This document shows positions 1 to 8,966 of a stretch of DNA of 64,000 nt, in pieces (positions within the stretch are counted from its first letter, which is position 1; each line of letters starts with the position of its first letter). The stretch comes from Sulfurospirillum sp. (GTDB taxonomy: Bacteria; Campylobacterota; Campylobacteria; Campylobacterales; Sulfurospirillaceae). A program made the position numbers and the translations under genes. The notes under the pieces were generated by a model. It was not told where the DNA came from and did not search any database. It saw nothing but the letters and a program-made list of their open reading frames with translations. The stretch is from the NCBI GenBank assembly GCA_014859685.1, contig JACUTU010000001.1, positions 273,416 through 337,415 on the forward strand. Direction: 5' to 3'.

Positions 1-1051
1 TTTGTGAATACCGACTCATGGTAAAACAAAAAGCCCAGAAAATAAAAGTTACAAAAACATAACCCTCGGTTTCCATCCCAAGCCATGTAGAATCTGCTGC
101 TGTTATGCGAACCATAGCAAGCAGATCAAAAAGCCCTATGATAAGCACAAGCGTAGTATCTTGAAAAAGCGATATAAATGCTCCAACAAGATTTGGAATA
201 GCAACTTTTAACGCTTGAGGAAGTATGACAAGTAACATTTTTTGCCAGTAAGAAAGTCCAACGGCATCTGCCGCTTCATACTGCCCTTTTGAGATAGATT
301 GTAAACCACCTCTGATTATTTCAGCTACATATGCTGCTTGAAAAAGCGTAATTCCTATCAAGGCACGGAGTAATTTATCAAAAGTCATACCTTCTGGAAA
401 AAAGAGTGGCAGAATGATAGAAGACATAAACAAAATCGTGATAAGTGGTACGCCTCTGATGAATTCAACATAAGTAATACAGATGCTTCGTATGATGGGC
501 AAATCAGAAGCTCTACCAAATGCGACGATAATGCCTATAGGGAATGAACATATGATACCAACCGCTGCCACAACAACAGTTAGCATCAATCCACCCCATT
601 TGTCTGTTGGAATATGCTCAAGTCCAAAAAAACCACCATTTACCAATATAAAAGCAACTAAAAAATAAATATTGAGCAACAAAAACGAGATTTTATAATT
701 TCGTATAAACTTAAATGCAACCAATAAAACTATAAAAAGTCCCAATGCGGTTTTGAGTCTCCAGATTTCATTTTGTGGATAAAAACCATACATAAACATA
801 TCCATCTTCATCTTTACAAAAACCCAACAAGCACCACCACTTGTACAAGCTTCCCTTGTAGTGCCACTAAAATTTGCATCTATATAAGCCCACTGTACAA
901 ACGGAGGAATTATCCAATACAAAAACACAATTCCTAAAAAAGTCATGATGGAATTAAGTGGCGATGAAAAGAGATTTTCCCTTATCCACGGGATAATTCC
1001 TTGTGTGTTTGAAGGAGCAGTTCGTGTCTTTTTTTGTTCAAAAATTGCCAT
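1..1051 (-). CDS. aapM: Amino-acid ABC transporter permease AapM (C-terminus beyond window)
   Basis: Inner-membrane permease of a general L-amino-acid ABC importer (AapJQMP type). Reading the minus strand from an ATG at 1049-1051 gives about 350 uninterrupted codons running off the left edge, so the gene is partial. The N-terminal half has hydrophobic segments separated by a periplasmic stretch containing two cysteines, as in AapM/BztC. Towards the edge is the permease EAA loop (EIIRGGLQSISKGQYEAADAVG), which docks the ATPase. AAGGATAG upstream is the ribosome site. The start lies one base after the aapQ stop, so the two are co-translated. The ATPase AapP is expected just outside the window. 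The call is firm; substrate range is inferred from the family. Confidence 0.9.
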   Translation of the reverse strand, partial: MAIFEQKKTRTAPSNTQGIIPWIRENLFSSPLNSIMTFLGIVFLYWIIPPFVQWAYIDANFSGTTREACTSGGACWVFVKMKMDMFMYGFYPQNEIWRLKTALGLFIVLLVAFKFIRNYKISFLLLNIYFLVAFILVNGGFFGLEHIPTDKWGGLMLTVVVAAVGIICSFPIGIIVAFGRASDLPIIRSICITYVEFIRGVPLITILFMSSIILPLFFPEGMTFDKLLRALIGITLFQAAYVAEIIRGGLQSISKGQYEAADAVGLSYWQKMLLVILPQALKVAIPNLVGAFISLFQDTTLVLIIGLFDLLAMVRITAADSTWLGMETEGYVFVTFIFWAFCFTMSRYSQ

Positions 1052-1052
1052 C

Positions 1053-2204
1053 TTATCTATCCTTAATTCGCATTTTATGATTGAACCAGTTAAGAATCGC
1101 CGAGACTACTAAACTGATTGTAAGATATACAAGCATAGTGATCGCTATGATTTCTATGGCTTGACCAACTTGGTTTAGCGAAGTTCCTGCAAAAACAGTT
1201 ACAAGCTCAGGATAACCTATCGCTGTTGCTAGTGAAGAGTTTTTAATAAGGTTGAGGTATTGATTAATTGTAGGTGGAATCGCGATACGAATTGCTTGTG
1301 GCAATATAACAAGTTTGAGGGATTGATATTCACTTAATGAAAGTGCAGATGCCGCTTCTTTTTGTCCCTTGTTTACAGCTTCAATACCACTTCTAACCGC
1401 TTCTGCTATAAAAGTTGCTGTGTAAATCACCAAAGCAAAAGTAAGGGCTAAAAATTCTGGGGATATAGATTTTCCACCTTGAAAATTAAAACCTTTGAGC
1501 GCTGGATAATCAAAGTCAAAATTTGCACCGCTGATGAAATATGTCAAACTTGGAACCACAAACAAAAGTATGAGACCTGCTATAAGAACAGAAAAATCTT
1601 GTCCTGTTTCTTCTTGTCTTTTGTTTGCCCATTTATTGATAAAAAAAACTATAATGAAAACAACAAAAAAGCTACATGTGACCATAATAAAAGTAGTATT
1701 TACATGTGGTTGTGGAATGATAAAACCACGATTATTGATAAAAATAGTATCAAAGAGATTTATACTTTCTCTAGGGCCTGGCAGTGATTTTAAGACAACA
1801 TTGTACCAAAAAAATATCTGCAATAAAACCGGAATATTGCGAAATATATCGATATAAGCGGCTGCCAATTTTCGTACGAGCCAGTTTTTAGAAAGTCTCA
1901 AGATCCCGATAATAAGACCTAAAATAGTTGCAAAAACAATGCCTATCACGCTAATGATAAGCGTGTTAAGTAGCCCAACTAAAAAAACTCTCGCATGTGT
2001 ATTTGTTTCACTAAACGAAATTGGTGTTTCATCGATGCTAAATCCAGCCGTTCCATTGAGAAAATCAAATCCTGTTTGAATGCCCCTTTGTTCTATATTG
2101 GCAACTGTGTTGGAACCAATATACCACAAAAATGCAAGCAAGCCTAAAATGGTGAGCAATTGAAAAATAATTCCTCGAATTTTTTGATTTCTTAAAATGT
2201 GCAT
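1053..2204 (-). CDS. aapQ: Amino-acid ABC transporter permease AapQ
   Basis: Membrane partner of AapM in the amino-acid importer; 383 residues, normal for AapQ/BztB. There is one hydrophobic segment at about residues 12-32, then a periplasmic stretch, and at least six later membrane segments. The conserved EAA loop occurs near residues 265-295 (EAVRSGIEAVNKGQKEAASALSLS) followed by LPQAIRIAIPP. It starts with ATG preceded by GGAG and is followed one base later by aapM. A hairpin separates it from aapJ upstream. The order aapJ-aapQ-aapM is the standard operon order. Confidence 0.9.
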   Translation of the reverse strand: MHILRNQKIRGIIFQLLTILGLLAFLWYIGSNTVANIEQRGIQTGFDFLNGTAGFSIDETPISFSETNTHARVFLVGLLNTLIISVIGIVFATILGLIIGILRLSKNWLVRKLAAAYIDIFRNIPVLLQIFFWYNVVLKSLPGPRESINLFDTIFINNRGFIIPQPHVNTTFIMVTCSFFVVFIIVFFINKWANKRQEETGQDFSVLIAGLILLFVVPSLTYFISGANFDFDYPALKGFNFQGGKSISPEFLALTFALVIYTATFIAEAVRSGIEAVNKGQKEAASALSLSEYQSLKLVILPQAIRIAIPPTINQYLNLIKNSSLATAIGYPELVTVFAGTSLNQVGQAIEIIAITMLVYLTISLVVSAILNWFNHKMRIKDR

Positions 2205-2249
2205 AAAAATACTCCATTAAAATTTGATAACATCATATACTATTCAAAA

Positions 2250-2280
2250 AACAGAGCGAAGATCAACACTTCACTCTGTT
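2250..2280 (-). terminator. Hairpin between aapJ and aapQ
   Basis: Arms 2250-2261 and 2269-2280 pair over 12 positions with a 7-base loop. On the minus-strand transcript the single imperfect pair becomes a G-U wobble, and a run of U follows, as in an intrinsic terminator. It lies inside the operon between the binding-protein gene and the permease genes. It probably lowers permease expression relative to AapJ by partial termination or by protecting the aapJ message end. Confidence 0.65.
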
Positions 2281-2295
2281 GGTATTTTAATAATT

Positions 2296-3306
2296 TTATC
2301 TAAATGGTGGGGAATATTGGAGGCCACCTTTGGACCAAAGAGCATTCAATCCTCTTTCGATGTTGAGTGGAGTGCTTGTTCCAACATTGCGTTCAAAAAC
2401 TTCGCCATAGTTGCCAACTTGCTTGATAATTTGATAAGCAAAATCAGCATTGAGTCCTAGGTTAGCACCCATTTTTCCCTCTGTACCTAAGATTCTTTTG
2501 ATTTCAGGGTTGTTTGATTTGAGCATTTCATCCGCATTTTTACTTGTTATGCCTGCTTCCTCAGCCGCAACCATTGCATAAAAACTCCATTTTACAATAT
2601 TGAACCATGCATCATCACCTTGTCTTACAACAGGTCCCAAAGGTTCTTTGGAGATGATTTCTGGTAAAACTATGTGATTTGCTTTGTCTTTAAGTTTTGT
2701 GCGTAATCCATACAATTGTGAAGCATCAGAAGTCAAAATATCGCATCTACCATTTTCATAGCTTTGTATAACTTGATCATTTGTATCATAAGCAACTGTT
2801 TTATAAGTCATATTGTTTGCTCTGAAATAATCAGCAACATTTAACTCTGTAGTTGTACCGGTTTGGATACAGACAGAAGCACCGTTTAGCTCGAGTGCGC
2901 TTTTTACACCAAGATTTTTTCTTATCATAAAACCTTGACCATCATAATAATTTACACCTGCAAAATTGAGACCAAGTGAAGTATCTCTTGTTTGTGTCCA
3001 AGTTGTATTTCGTACAAGAATATCTATCTCGCCGGATTGTAGCGCAGCGAGCCTTTCTTTTGCATTGAGAGCCACATACTTGACTTTTGAGGCATCACCA
3101 AGCACAGACGCAGCAATAGCTTTACAGCCATCAACATCGATACCTTTGTAGACCCCGCCACTGACGACTTCAGAAAAGCCTGGCAAACCACCATCTACAC
3201 CGCATTTTACAAAGCCTTGTTTCTTTGTATCCTCAAGAGTACCAGCAGTTGCACTCATACCAATAAGCACAAAAGCCGTTAATGATAGCTTAGCAAATTT
3301 AGTCAT
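2296..3306 (-). CDS. aapJ: Amino-acid ABC transporter substrate-binding protein AapJ
   Basis: Periplasmic solute-binding protein (SBP_bac_3 fold) that captures amino acids and delivers them to AapQM. The 336 residues begin with a signal peptide (MTKFAKLSLTAFVLIG, cleavage near SATAG). The mature part opens with the family hallmark VKCGVDGGLPGFS. Cysteines at the usual AapJ/BztA places (VKCGV, DGCKA, SVCIQTG, GRCDIL) are present. It is first in the operon, which suits the excess of binding protein over permease seen for such systems. The 156 bases upstream (3307-3462) are AT-rich; I could not choose a promoter there. Confidence 0.92.
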   Translation of the reverse strand: MTKFAKLSLTAFVLIGMSATAGTLEDTKKQGFVKCGVDGGLPGFSEVVSGGVYKGIDVDGCKAIAASVLGDASKVKYVALNAKERLAALQSGEIDILVRNTTWTQTRDTSLGLNFAGVNYYDGQGFMIRKNLGVKSALELNGASVCIQTGTTTELNVADYFRANNMTYKTVAYDTNDQVIQSYENGRCDILTSDASQLYGLRTKLKDKANHIVLPEIISKEPLGPVVRQGDDAWFNIVKWSFYAMVAAEEAGITSKNADEMLKSNNPEIKRILGTEGKMGANLGLNADFAYQIIKQVGNYGEVFERNVGTSTPLNIERGLNALWSKGGLQYSPPFR

Positions 3307-3462
3307 GTGAATCCTTTAAAATAAATTTTTAAACATTTCCAAATAATTTTAAAATATTTAGATTTGCTTAAGTAAAAATTTTACCTAAAAAAATAGTAAA
3401 TAAAATAAATCTATGAACATTTTTTGGGCATTTTCAGAAAAATCGGTTTATTTGATACAAAA

Positions 3463-4353
3463 TCACACTTTTTTACGAAATCTTTTTAAATCTGATAAGG
3501 TAAAAATAGCTAAAGCAAGCCAAATGAGGAAGAAAGTTATAAATTTTTCTTTACCAAAAGGCTCATGATAGATAAAAATAGCAAGCATAAAAGCGATAGT
3601 TGGCCCGATATATTGTAAAAAGCCAAGCTTAAGCATAGAAATTCGTGTAGCAGCACCATTAAACCAAAGCAATGGAATAACCGTTATAAAACCAGCAAAC
3701 ATAAGCAAAATCGAGGTGTGATCCCATGAGAGCTGAAAATTACTTTGTTTACTTAAAATAAGATAACACAAATACGCAAGTGCAAGAGGAGATATAAGCA
3801 AAGTTTCTATAAATAGCCCAGCCATAGATGCTACGAGTGCTTTTTTTCGTGCAAGCCCATAAAATCCAAAGCTAAAAGCTAAAACCAGAGATATAATAGG
3901 TAGTGAACCTAATGATATCACTTGGTAAATTATAGCAATGATGGCAAGCAAAATGGCTAAAATTTGATATCGTGATGGTTTTTCGGCAAAGAAAAGCATC
4001 CCCAAGGCAACATTTACAAGAGGATTAATGTAGTATCCAAGACTTGCTTCGGTTATCTTGTCGTGTCCAATTGCCCAGATAAAAACAACCCAATTGCTTG
4101 CAACTAGAATCGAAGAAAAGAAAAGTATCTTGAGTTGCAATTTGTTTTTGAAAATCGCAAGCACGATATGCCACTGTTTTAAAACCGTAATCATAATAGC
4201 CAACACAACAACTGACCACAAAACGCGATGCACTAAAACTTCAAAAGCAGTTACATGTGACAATGCTTTAAAATATATAGGAACTAAACCCCAAAAAACA
4301 AATGCTAAAGTTGCAAAAAAAGTGCCAAGTTGTTCTTGTGAAAGTTTATTCAA
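3463..4353 (-). CDS. rarD: RarD-type EamA family transporter
   Basis: Integral membrane protein of the drug/metabolite transporter superfamily, RarD subgroup. 296 residues with about ten hydrophobic segments (two EamA repeats). The N-terminus (QLGTFFATLAFVFWGLVPIYFK) and the motif LGYYINPLVNVALGMLFFAE near residue 105 are characteristic of RarD (a chloramphenicol-sensitivity protein in Pseudomonas), but the natural substrate of this family is unknown. It is transcribed alone, divergently from aroF. Confidence 0.85.
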   Translation of the reverse strand: MNKLSQEQLGTFFATLAFVFWGLVPIYFKALSHVTAFEVLVHRVLWSVVVLAIMITVLKQWHIVLAIFKNKLQLKILFFSSILVASNWVVFIWAIGHDKITEASLGYYINPLVNVALGMLFFAEKPSRYQILAILLAIIAIIYQVISLGSLPIISLVLAFSFGFYGLARKKALVASMAGLFIETLLISPLALAYLCYLILSKQSNFQLSWDHTSILLMFAGFITVIPLLWFNGAATRISMLKLGFLQYIGPTIAFMLAIFIYHEPFGKEKFITFFLIWLALAIFTLSDLKRFRKKV

Positions 4354-4400
4354 AAAAGATCCTACATGTAAGATTTGTGGCGTATTATAGCCAACATTAT

Positions 4401-4429
4401 TTGACTTGAAGTGTATTTAACAATATAAT
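4401..4429 (+). promoter_or_regulatory. Sigma-70 type promoter for the DAHP synthase gene
   Basis: TTGACT at 4401-4406, a 17-base spacer and TATAAT at 4424-4429, 28 bases before the chosen start codon. This is a near-consensus promoter. A TACATGTA copy lies at 4363-4370 between it and rarD. Confidence 0.7.
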
Positions 4430-4456
4430 TGTAAAATTTTTTTAAAGGTAATGATA

Positions 4457-5818
4457 ATGAATAATTGGTCAAGAGAGTCGTGGAGAAATTTCAAAATTAG
4501 ACAACAGCCTACTTATGCTGACCAAAATGAACTAAAAAATGTTGTAACACAGCTAAAAAAATTTCCACCGCTTGTATTTGCGGGTGAGGTGAGAAATCTT
4601 AAAAATGATTTAGCAAAAGTACAAAGAGGTGAAGCATTTTTACTGCAAGGTGGCGATTGTGCCGAGAGTTTTAGTGAATTTAATGCTGATAATATCAGAG
4701 ATATGTTTAAGGTAATGATGCAAATGGCAGTCGTTTTAACTTTCGCAGGTGGTTGCCCTGTTGTAAAAGTAGGTAGACTAGCAGGACAGTTTGCAAAACC
4801 TCGCTCAAGCGATTTTGAAGAATTTGGTGGAGTAAAATTGCCAAGTTATCGCGGTGATATCATCAATTCAAATGAATTTACACCTGAAGCTAGAGAACCA
4901 GATCCAAAAAGAATGGTGCAAGCATACAACCAATCAAGTGCTACTATGAACTTACTTCGAGCATTTTCTCGCGGTGGTTTGGCAGATTTACATCAAGTAC
5001 ACAAATGGAATCTCTCATTCATAAAAGATAGCGCTTTAGGTGATCGATACAAAATTTTGGCAGATAAAATCACTGAAACTTTGGCTTTTATGGAAGCATG
5101 TGGCATTACATCTGAAAATAGTCCAACCATAAATCAAACAACACTGTACACTTCGCATGAAGCACTTTTGCTACCGTATGAAGAGGCCTTGACTCGTCAA
5201 GATAGTTTGAGCAAAGATTGGGTTAATTGTTCGGCACATATGCTTTGGATCGGCGATCGTACTCGAGAATTGGACGAAGCACATGTAGCATTTTTGAGCG
5301 GTGTTATCAACCCTATAGGTGTAAAAGCTGGCCCAACTATGACACCTGAAAACCTTGTAGCACTTATAGAAAAACTCAATCCAAACAATGAAGAGGGGCG
5401 TTTAAATATCATCGTTCGCATGGGTGCTACAAAGATAGAAAATGAATTTCCAAAACTTGTTCAAGCGGTCAAAAAAAATGGTAAAAATGTGATTTGGAGT
5501 ATAGATCCAATGCATGGCAATACGATTAAAACGACAAACAATTATAAAACAAGAGAGTTTAACGAAGTACTGCGTGAAGTTAAAGGATTTTTTGCCGTGT
5601 GTGCAACCGAAGGGGTTTTCCCAGGTGGCGTGCATCTTGAGATGACTGGTCAAGATGTTACAGAATGCGTAGGCGGCGCACAAGATATCACAGAAACAGA
5701 TTTAGAAGATAGATATAACACGCATTGTGATCCAAGACTCAACGCAGATCAAGCACTTGAGCTAGCATTTTTGATAGCCCAATCACTCAAGGATGCAAGA
5801 AGCAACTTTAAAAGGTAA
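4457..5818 (+). CDS. aroF: 3-deoxy-7-phosphoheptulonate synthase, class II
   Basis: First enzyme of the shikimate pathway: condenses phosphoenolpyruvate and erythrose 4-phosphate to DAHP for aromatic amino acids. The protein is of the class II (plant/Helicobacter) type, about 453 residues, the expected size. Visible signatures are [11 protein letters not shown] (metal-binding Cys region), [23 protein letters not shown]-like [16 protein letters not shown]-like [22 protein letters not shown] and [16 protein letters not shown] chose ATG 4457 rather than 4451 because AAAGG at 4444-4448 is then eight bases away. It has its own promoter and ends four bases from a convergent gene. Confidence 0.93.
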   Translation: MNNWSRESWRNFKIRQQPTYADQNELKNVVTQLKKFPPLVFAGEVRNLKNDLAKVQRGEAFLLQGGDCAESFSEFNADNIRDMFKVMMQMAVVLTFAGGCPVVKVGRLAGQFAKPRSSDFEEFGGVKLPSYRGDIINSNEFTPEAREPDPKRMVQAYNQSSATMNLLRAFSRGGLADLHQVHKWNLSFIKDSALGDRYKILADKITETLAFMEACGITSENSPTINQTTLYTSHEALLLPYEEALTRQDSLSKDWVNCSAHMLWIGDRTRELDEAHVAFLSGVINPIGVKAGPTMTPENLVALIEKLNPNNEEGRLNIIVRMGATKIENEFPKLVQAVKKNGKNVIWSIDPMHGNTIKTTNNYKTREFNEVLREVKGFFAVCATEGVFPGGVHLEMTGQDVTECVGGAQDITETDLEDRYNTHCDPRLNADQALELAFLIAQSLKDARSNFKR

Positions 5819-5822
5819 TTCT

Positions 5823-6398
5823 TCACAATCTCACAACTCTATCACTACACCATGAGGCAAGATCCTCATCGTGTGTGATGAGTAAAATTCCAGCTCTATC
5901 TAAAAATTTTATCAATAGTTTCATCACTTCAAATTGGGTTAGATTATCAAGTGCGCTAGTAGGTTCATCTGCTAAGATGAGTTTTGGTTGCATTAAAAGA
6001 GCTCTTAGAATTGAGCATCTTTGTAGCTGTCCCCCGCTTAATTCATGTGGTTTTTTTTCTAGCAAACTAGGTGCAATTTCTAATGATTTACATAACTCTT
6101 TATAGTTTTTTATATTGCATACATCATTTATCTGGTTGAGTATCGTATATGTTGGATGAAATGATGTATAAGGATCTTGAAAGATTTGAGCAAGTTTTGC
6201 ACGCTTGATATTTCCAGTTTTTGGTTTTAGGTTTTGGTTGATAAGTTCAAAAATTGTACTCTTCCCACTACCGCTAGGCCCTAAGATGCTCACTACTTCC
6301 CCGCGCCTTACATGTAAACACAGATCGCTAAAAAGTAAAGGCGAATTTTTATAAGCAAAACTCAAATGCTCTATCTCTAAAACGCTAGGCTCTTGCAT
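5823..6398 (-). CDS. Orphan ABC transporter ATP-binding protein (DppF/NikE-like)
   Basis: ATPase subunit of an ABC transporter, most like peptide/nickel (DppF/NikE) ATPases. About 191 residues from ATG 6398; this start, overlapping the end of proA by 14 bases, leaves only the nucleotide-binding domain. An ATG at 6410 is possible but neither has a strong ribosome site. Walker A is GPSGSGKST, Q-loop IFQDPYTSFHP, signature LSGGQLQR, Walker B LILADEP and the switch His in LLITHDED. It lacks the C-terminal oligopeptide-binding extension common in DppF. No permease or binding protein is adjacent, so its partner must be encoded elsewhere. Confidence 0.8.
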   Translation of the reverse strand: MQEPSVLEIEHLSFAYKNSPLLFSDLCLHVRRGEVVSILGPSGSGKSTIFELINQNLKPKTGNIKRAKLAQIFQDPYTSFHPTYTILNQINDVCNIKNYKELCKSLEIAPSLLEKKPHELSGGQLQRCSILRALLMQPKLILADEPTSALDNLTQFEVMKLLIKFLDRAGILLITHDEDLASWCSDRVVRL

Positions 6399-7620
6399 TG
6401 CCTTGCCCATAAATTTTATATTTGTAAGTTGTGAGATCATTGATACCCATCGGTCCTCTTGCGTGAAGTTTACTCGTACTGATACCAACTTCTGCACCAA
6501 AGCCAAATTCAGCACCATCTGTAAATCTTGTGCTTGCATTAAGATATACACAAGAAGAATCTACATGATTTAAAAAATACTCAGCCGTGCTGTAATTCTC
6601 GGTGATGATTGCTTCTGAGTGTCCTGAGCTGTATTTTGCTATGTGATCACATGCTTCATTGACATCTTTTACTATTTTTATAGAGAGGATATTGTCAAGA
6701 TATTCTATTCCCCAATCAAGCTCACTCGCTTGCTCAACATCTATAAAAGTTTTCGTGTTTGAACATCCTAAAAGCTTTGTAGCATTTGCATCGTACTGCT
6801 CTTTGAGTTGTGGTAAGAGTGTTTGTGCTATTTGAGCATGCACCAAAAGTGTTTCCATGGCATTGCAAACCCCTGTTCTTTGACATTTTGCGTTGATAGA
6901 TATTTTGATTGCATTTTGTATGTTTGCATCCTTGTCGATGAAGATATGGCACAAGCCTTTATCATGTTTAATCACAGGCATGGAGGCATTTTTACTGATA
7001 AACTCGATTAATTTTTCACCGCCTCGTGGAATTACAAGATCGATGAATGTATCCATCTTGATAAGTTTTGCAATTCCCTCGTGCGAACTATCTGGAACCA
7101 AAGAAATAATGTTTTTTGGTAAATGGTTTGTTTCTAAAATATTTTGCAACACGGAAGTGATGGCATAGTTTGAATGCTCTGCTTCTTTGCCGCCCTTGAG
7201 TACGCAAACATTGTTACTTTTAAAGCAAAGTGCTGCTGTGTCACTTGTAACATTTGGTCGTGATTCAAATATAATCGCAATTATTCCGATAGGAATAGAA
7301 ACTTTTTCGATTCGCAAACCACTAGGAACTACCCAACCATCAAGTATCCTACCAACAGGTTCGTTCAAACTCGCAATCTCATCAATAGCATTTGCCATAG
7401 CTTCAATGCGTTCGTGGGTAAGTAAAAGTCTATCCAAAAGTGCTGTTGAGAGGTTGTTCTCTCGAGCGTAGTGCATATCTTTTTCATTTTCTTGCAAAAT
7501 ATACTGAGAATTTTTCAGCAATGCTTGTGCCATCTGTTGCAAAAGATCTATTTTGCAAGCAGAACTCAATGTTGCCATAACTTTTTTAGCATCTTGAAGA
7601 TTTTCCAAAAATTTTTTCAT
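6385..7620 (-). CDS. proA: Glutamate-5-semialdehyde dehydrogenase (gamma-glutamyl phosphate reductase)
   Basis: Second step of proline synthesis: NADPH reduction of gamma-glutamyl phosphate to glutamate semialdehyde. 411 residues, normal length. Signatures include IGIIAIIFESRPNVT, NVCVLKGGKEAEHSN, DLVIPRGGEKLI, the catalytic Cys in CQRTGVCNAMETLL, and the C-terminal region SSCVYLNASTRFTDGAEFGFGAEVGIST. The downstream ABC ATPase overlaps its end and is probably co-transcribed. proB is not in this window. Confidence 0.95.
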   Translation of the reverse strand: MKKFLENLQDAKKVMATLSSACKIDLLQQMAQALLKNSQYILQENEKDMHYARENNLSTALLDRLLLTHERIEAMANAIDEIASLNEPVGRILDGWVVPSGLRIEKVSIPIGIIAIIFESRPNVTSDTAALCFKSNNVCVLKGGKEAEHSNYAITSVLQNILETNHLPKNIISLVPDSSHEGIAKLIKMDTFIDLVIPRGGEKLIEFISKNASMPVIKHDKGLCHIFIDKDANIQNAIKISINAKCQRTGVCNAMETLLVHAQIAQTLLPQLKEQYDANATKLLGCSNTKTFIDVEQASELDWGIEYLDNILSIKIVKDVNEACDHIAKYSSGHSEAIITENYSTAEYFLNHVDSSCVYLNASTRFTDGAEFGFGAEVGISTSKLHARGPMGINDLTTYKYKIYGQGNARA

Positions 7621-7671
7621 GATATAGCCTTGTTTTTTTTGAGAGTTTACATTGTTTTTTCTTAAATTTCC

Positions 7672-7681
7672 TTACATGTAA
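7672..7681. repeat. Highly iterated palindrome TTACATGTAA (example of a window-wide repeat)
   Basis: This copy sits between the divergent genes proA and the M48 peptidase. Exact TACATGTA starts that I found: 4363, 6309, 7673, 9429, 9543, 10079, 12295, 15073, 16533, 20789, 25191, 25332, 25539, 25893, 26003, 26964, 27991, 29314, 32116, 33424, 34739, 36148, 36976, 38178, 39318, 43746, 48535, 49630, 49792, 52858, 54268, 54872, 55746, 58929, 60319, 60701, 62987, 63530, 63895. That is 39, counted by eye. Most are inside genes, many read as Leu-His-Val but others in different frames (Thr-Cys, Val-His-Val, Tyr-Met-stop). Confidence 0.85.
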
Positions 7682-7702
7682 CACAAATATGACTATTTTG
7701 TT

Positions 7703-7731
7703 TTGCATTGTTAATTTGCTTTGGGTAAAAT
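7703..7731 (+). promoter_or_regulatory. Candidate promoter for the M48 peptidase gene
   Basis: TTGCAT at 7703-7708, a 17-base spacer and TAAAAT at 7726-7731, with TGGG just upstream of the -10. Distance and spacing fit, but both hexamers deviate from consensus. Confidence 0.4.
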
Positions 7732-7757
7732 CTTACAAAAAAATTTAAAGGTTCTTT

Positions 7758-8966
7758 ATGCTTTTGTTTTTAATGATTGCTTACACTTTTTATATTGTTT
7801 TAAAGGTTTATATCAGTTTCGCCGAGATTGATTTTGTGAAAAAGGCTTTAAGTGGTTCGGCTGTTGTACTTTCTCCTTTGAAGTTCGCTGAAGCTGGTGC
7901 CTATAAGATAGAAGCACAAAAGTTTTCTGTTGTTTCTTCCTTATTTGATCTTTTGCTCTTTTTTGCATGGCTTACTTTTGGTTTACGAATGCTTGATGCC
8001 GCGGTGTCATTTGAGAATGAGATGCTTAATGCTATCGTTTTTGTTAATGCTTTTATCGCCATCAATTATTTGCTCAATTTACCATTTGATCTTTACCAAA
8101 CATTCAATCTCGATAAACGATACGGTTTTAGTACGATTGATACAAAAACTTTTATAAGTGATCAGATGAAAGGCGCTGTTGTGATGCTGTTGATTGGCTC
8201 AGGACTTATCTGGCTCATCAGCGCTATCATCGCACATTTTGAGAATTGGTGGCTTTGGGGATTTGGAGCGATATTTGTTGTTGTATTGCTTATAAATGTA
8301 TTGTATCCATTTTATATGATGCTTTTTAACAAATTTCAACCACTTGCAAATGCAGAGTTAAAAAACTCGATCGAAGCACTTTTGCAAAAAGCTGGACTTG
8401 CTAGTAGTGGAGTTTTTACTATCGATGCGAGCAAGCGGGACAAAAGACTGAATGCTTTTTTTGGTGGGCTTGGAAAATCAAAACGAGTTGTGCTTTTTGA
8501 TACACTTATCGAAAAACTCTCTAAAAATGAACTTTTAGCTGTTTTAGGACATGAACTGGGACATTTTAAACACAAAGATATCCTCAAAAATATCGCTCTG
8601 AGTGCTGTTATGCTTTTTGTAATGTTTGCCTTTTTTGGCAACCTGCCACTTTCACTTTTTACGCAATTAGGACTTGAGTATAAAGCACATTTGCTTATCG
8701 TTTCTTTTTTTCTTTTTTCACCAATTATCTCATTTTTTATGATGCCACTCATGGGTGCAATTAGTCGTCACAATGAATATGCAGCTGATGAATATGGTAG
8801 TGAGTGTGAAAGCAAAGAGGCATTGGGAAGTGCTTTGATGAAACTAGCAAGTGAAAATAAAAGTTTTCCACTTTCGCATCCTTTTAGCGTCTTTTTTTAC
8901 CATACGCACCCCGAACTTGTTTTACGACTTGAAAAATTAGGCGTTGATGTGAGTACAAAAAATTGA
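7758..8966 (+). CDS. M48 family zinc metallopeptidase (Ste24/CAAX protease-like)
   Basis: Membrane-bound zinc endopeptidase of the M48A (Ste24) subgroup. 402 residues. The catalytic HEXXH is in LGHELGHFKHKD at about residue 268, and the third zinc ligand Glu is in HNEYAADEYG near residue 340. Hydrophobic segments occur near both ends and before and after the active site. The region NLPFDLYQTFNLDKRYGFS matches the Ste24 N-terminal domain. Bacteria lack prenylated a-factor, so the substrate is unknown; roles in membrane protein quality control are known for relatives such as HtpX. AAAGG at 7747-7751 sets the start. It overlaps prmC by four bases. Confidence 0.88.
   Translation: MLLFLMIAYTFYIVLKVYISFAEIDFVKKALSGSAVVLSPLKFAEAGAYKIEAQKFSVVSSLFDLLLFFAWLTFGLRMLDAAVSFENEMLNAIVFVNAFIAINYLLNLPFDLYQTFNLDKRYGFSTIDTKTFISDQMKGAVVMLLIGSGLIWLISAIIAHFENWWLWGFGAIFVVVLLINVLYPFYMMLFNKFQPLANAELKNSIEALLQKAGLASSGVFTIDASKRDKRLNAFFGGLGKSKRVVLFDTLIEKLSKNELLAVLGHELGHFKHKDILKNIALSAVMLFVMFAFFGNLPLSLFTQLGLEYKAHLLIVSFFLFSPIISFFMMPLMGAISRHNEYAADEYGSECESKEALGSALMKLASENKSFPLSHPFSVFFYHTHPELVLRLEKLGVDVSTKN

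Noticed and set aside
3365-3390. Near-palindrome upstream of aapJ (AGTAAAAATTTTACCT) as an operator
   Set aside because: Imperfect and in very AT-rich DNA, where such symmetry is expected by chance.
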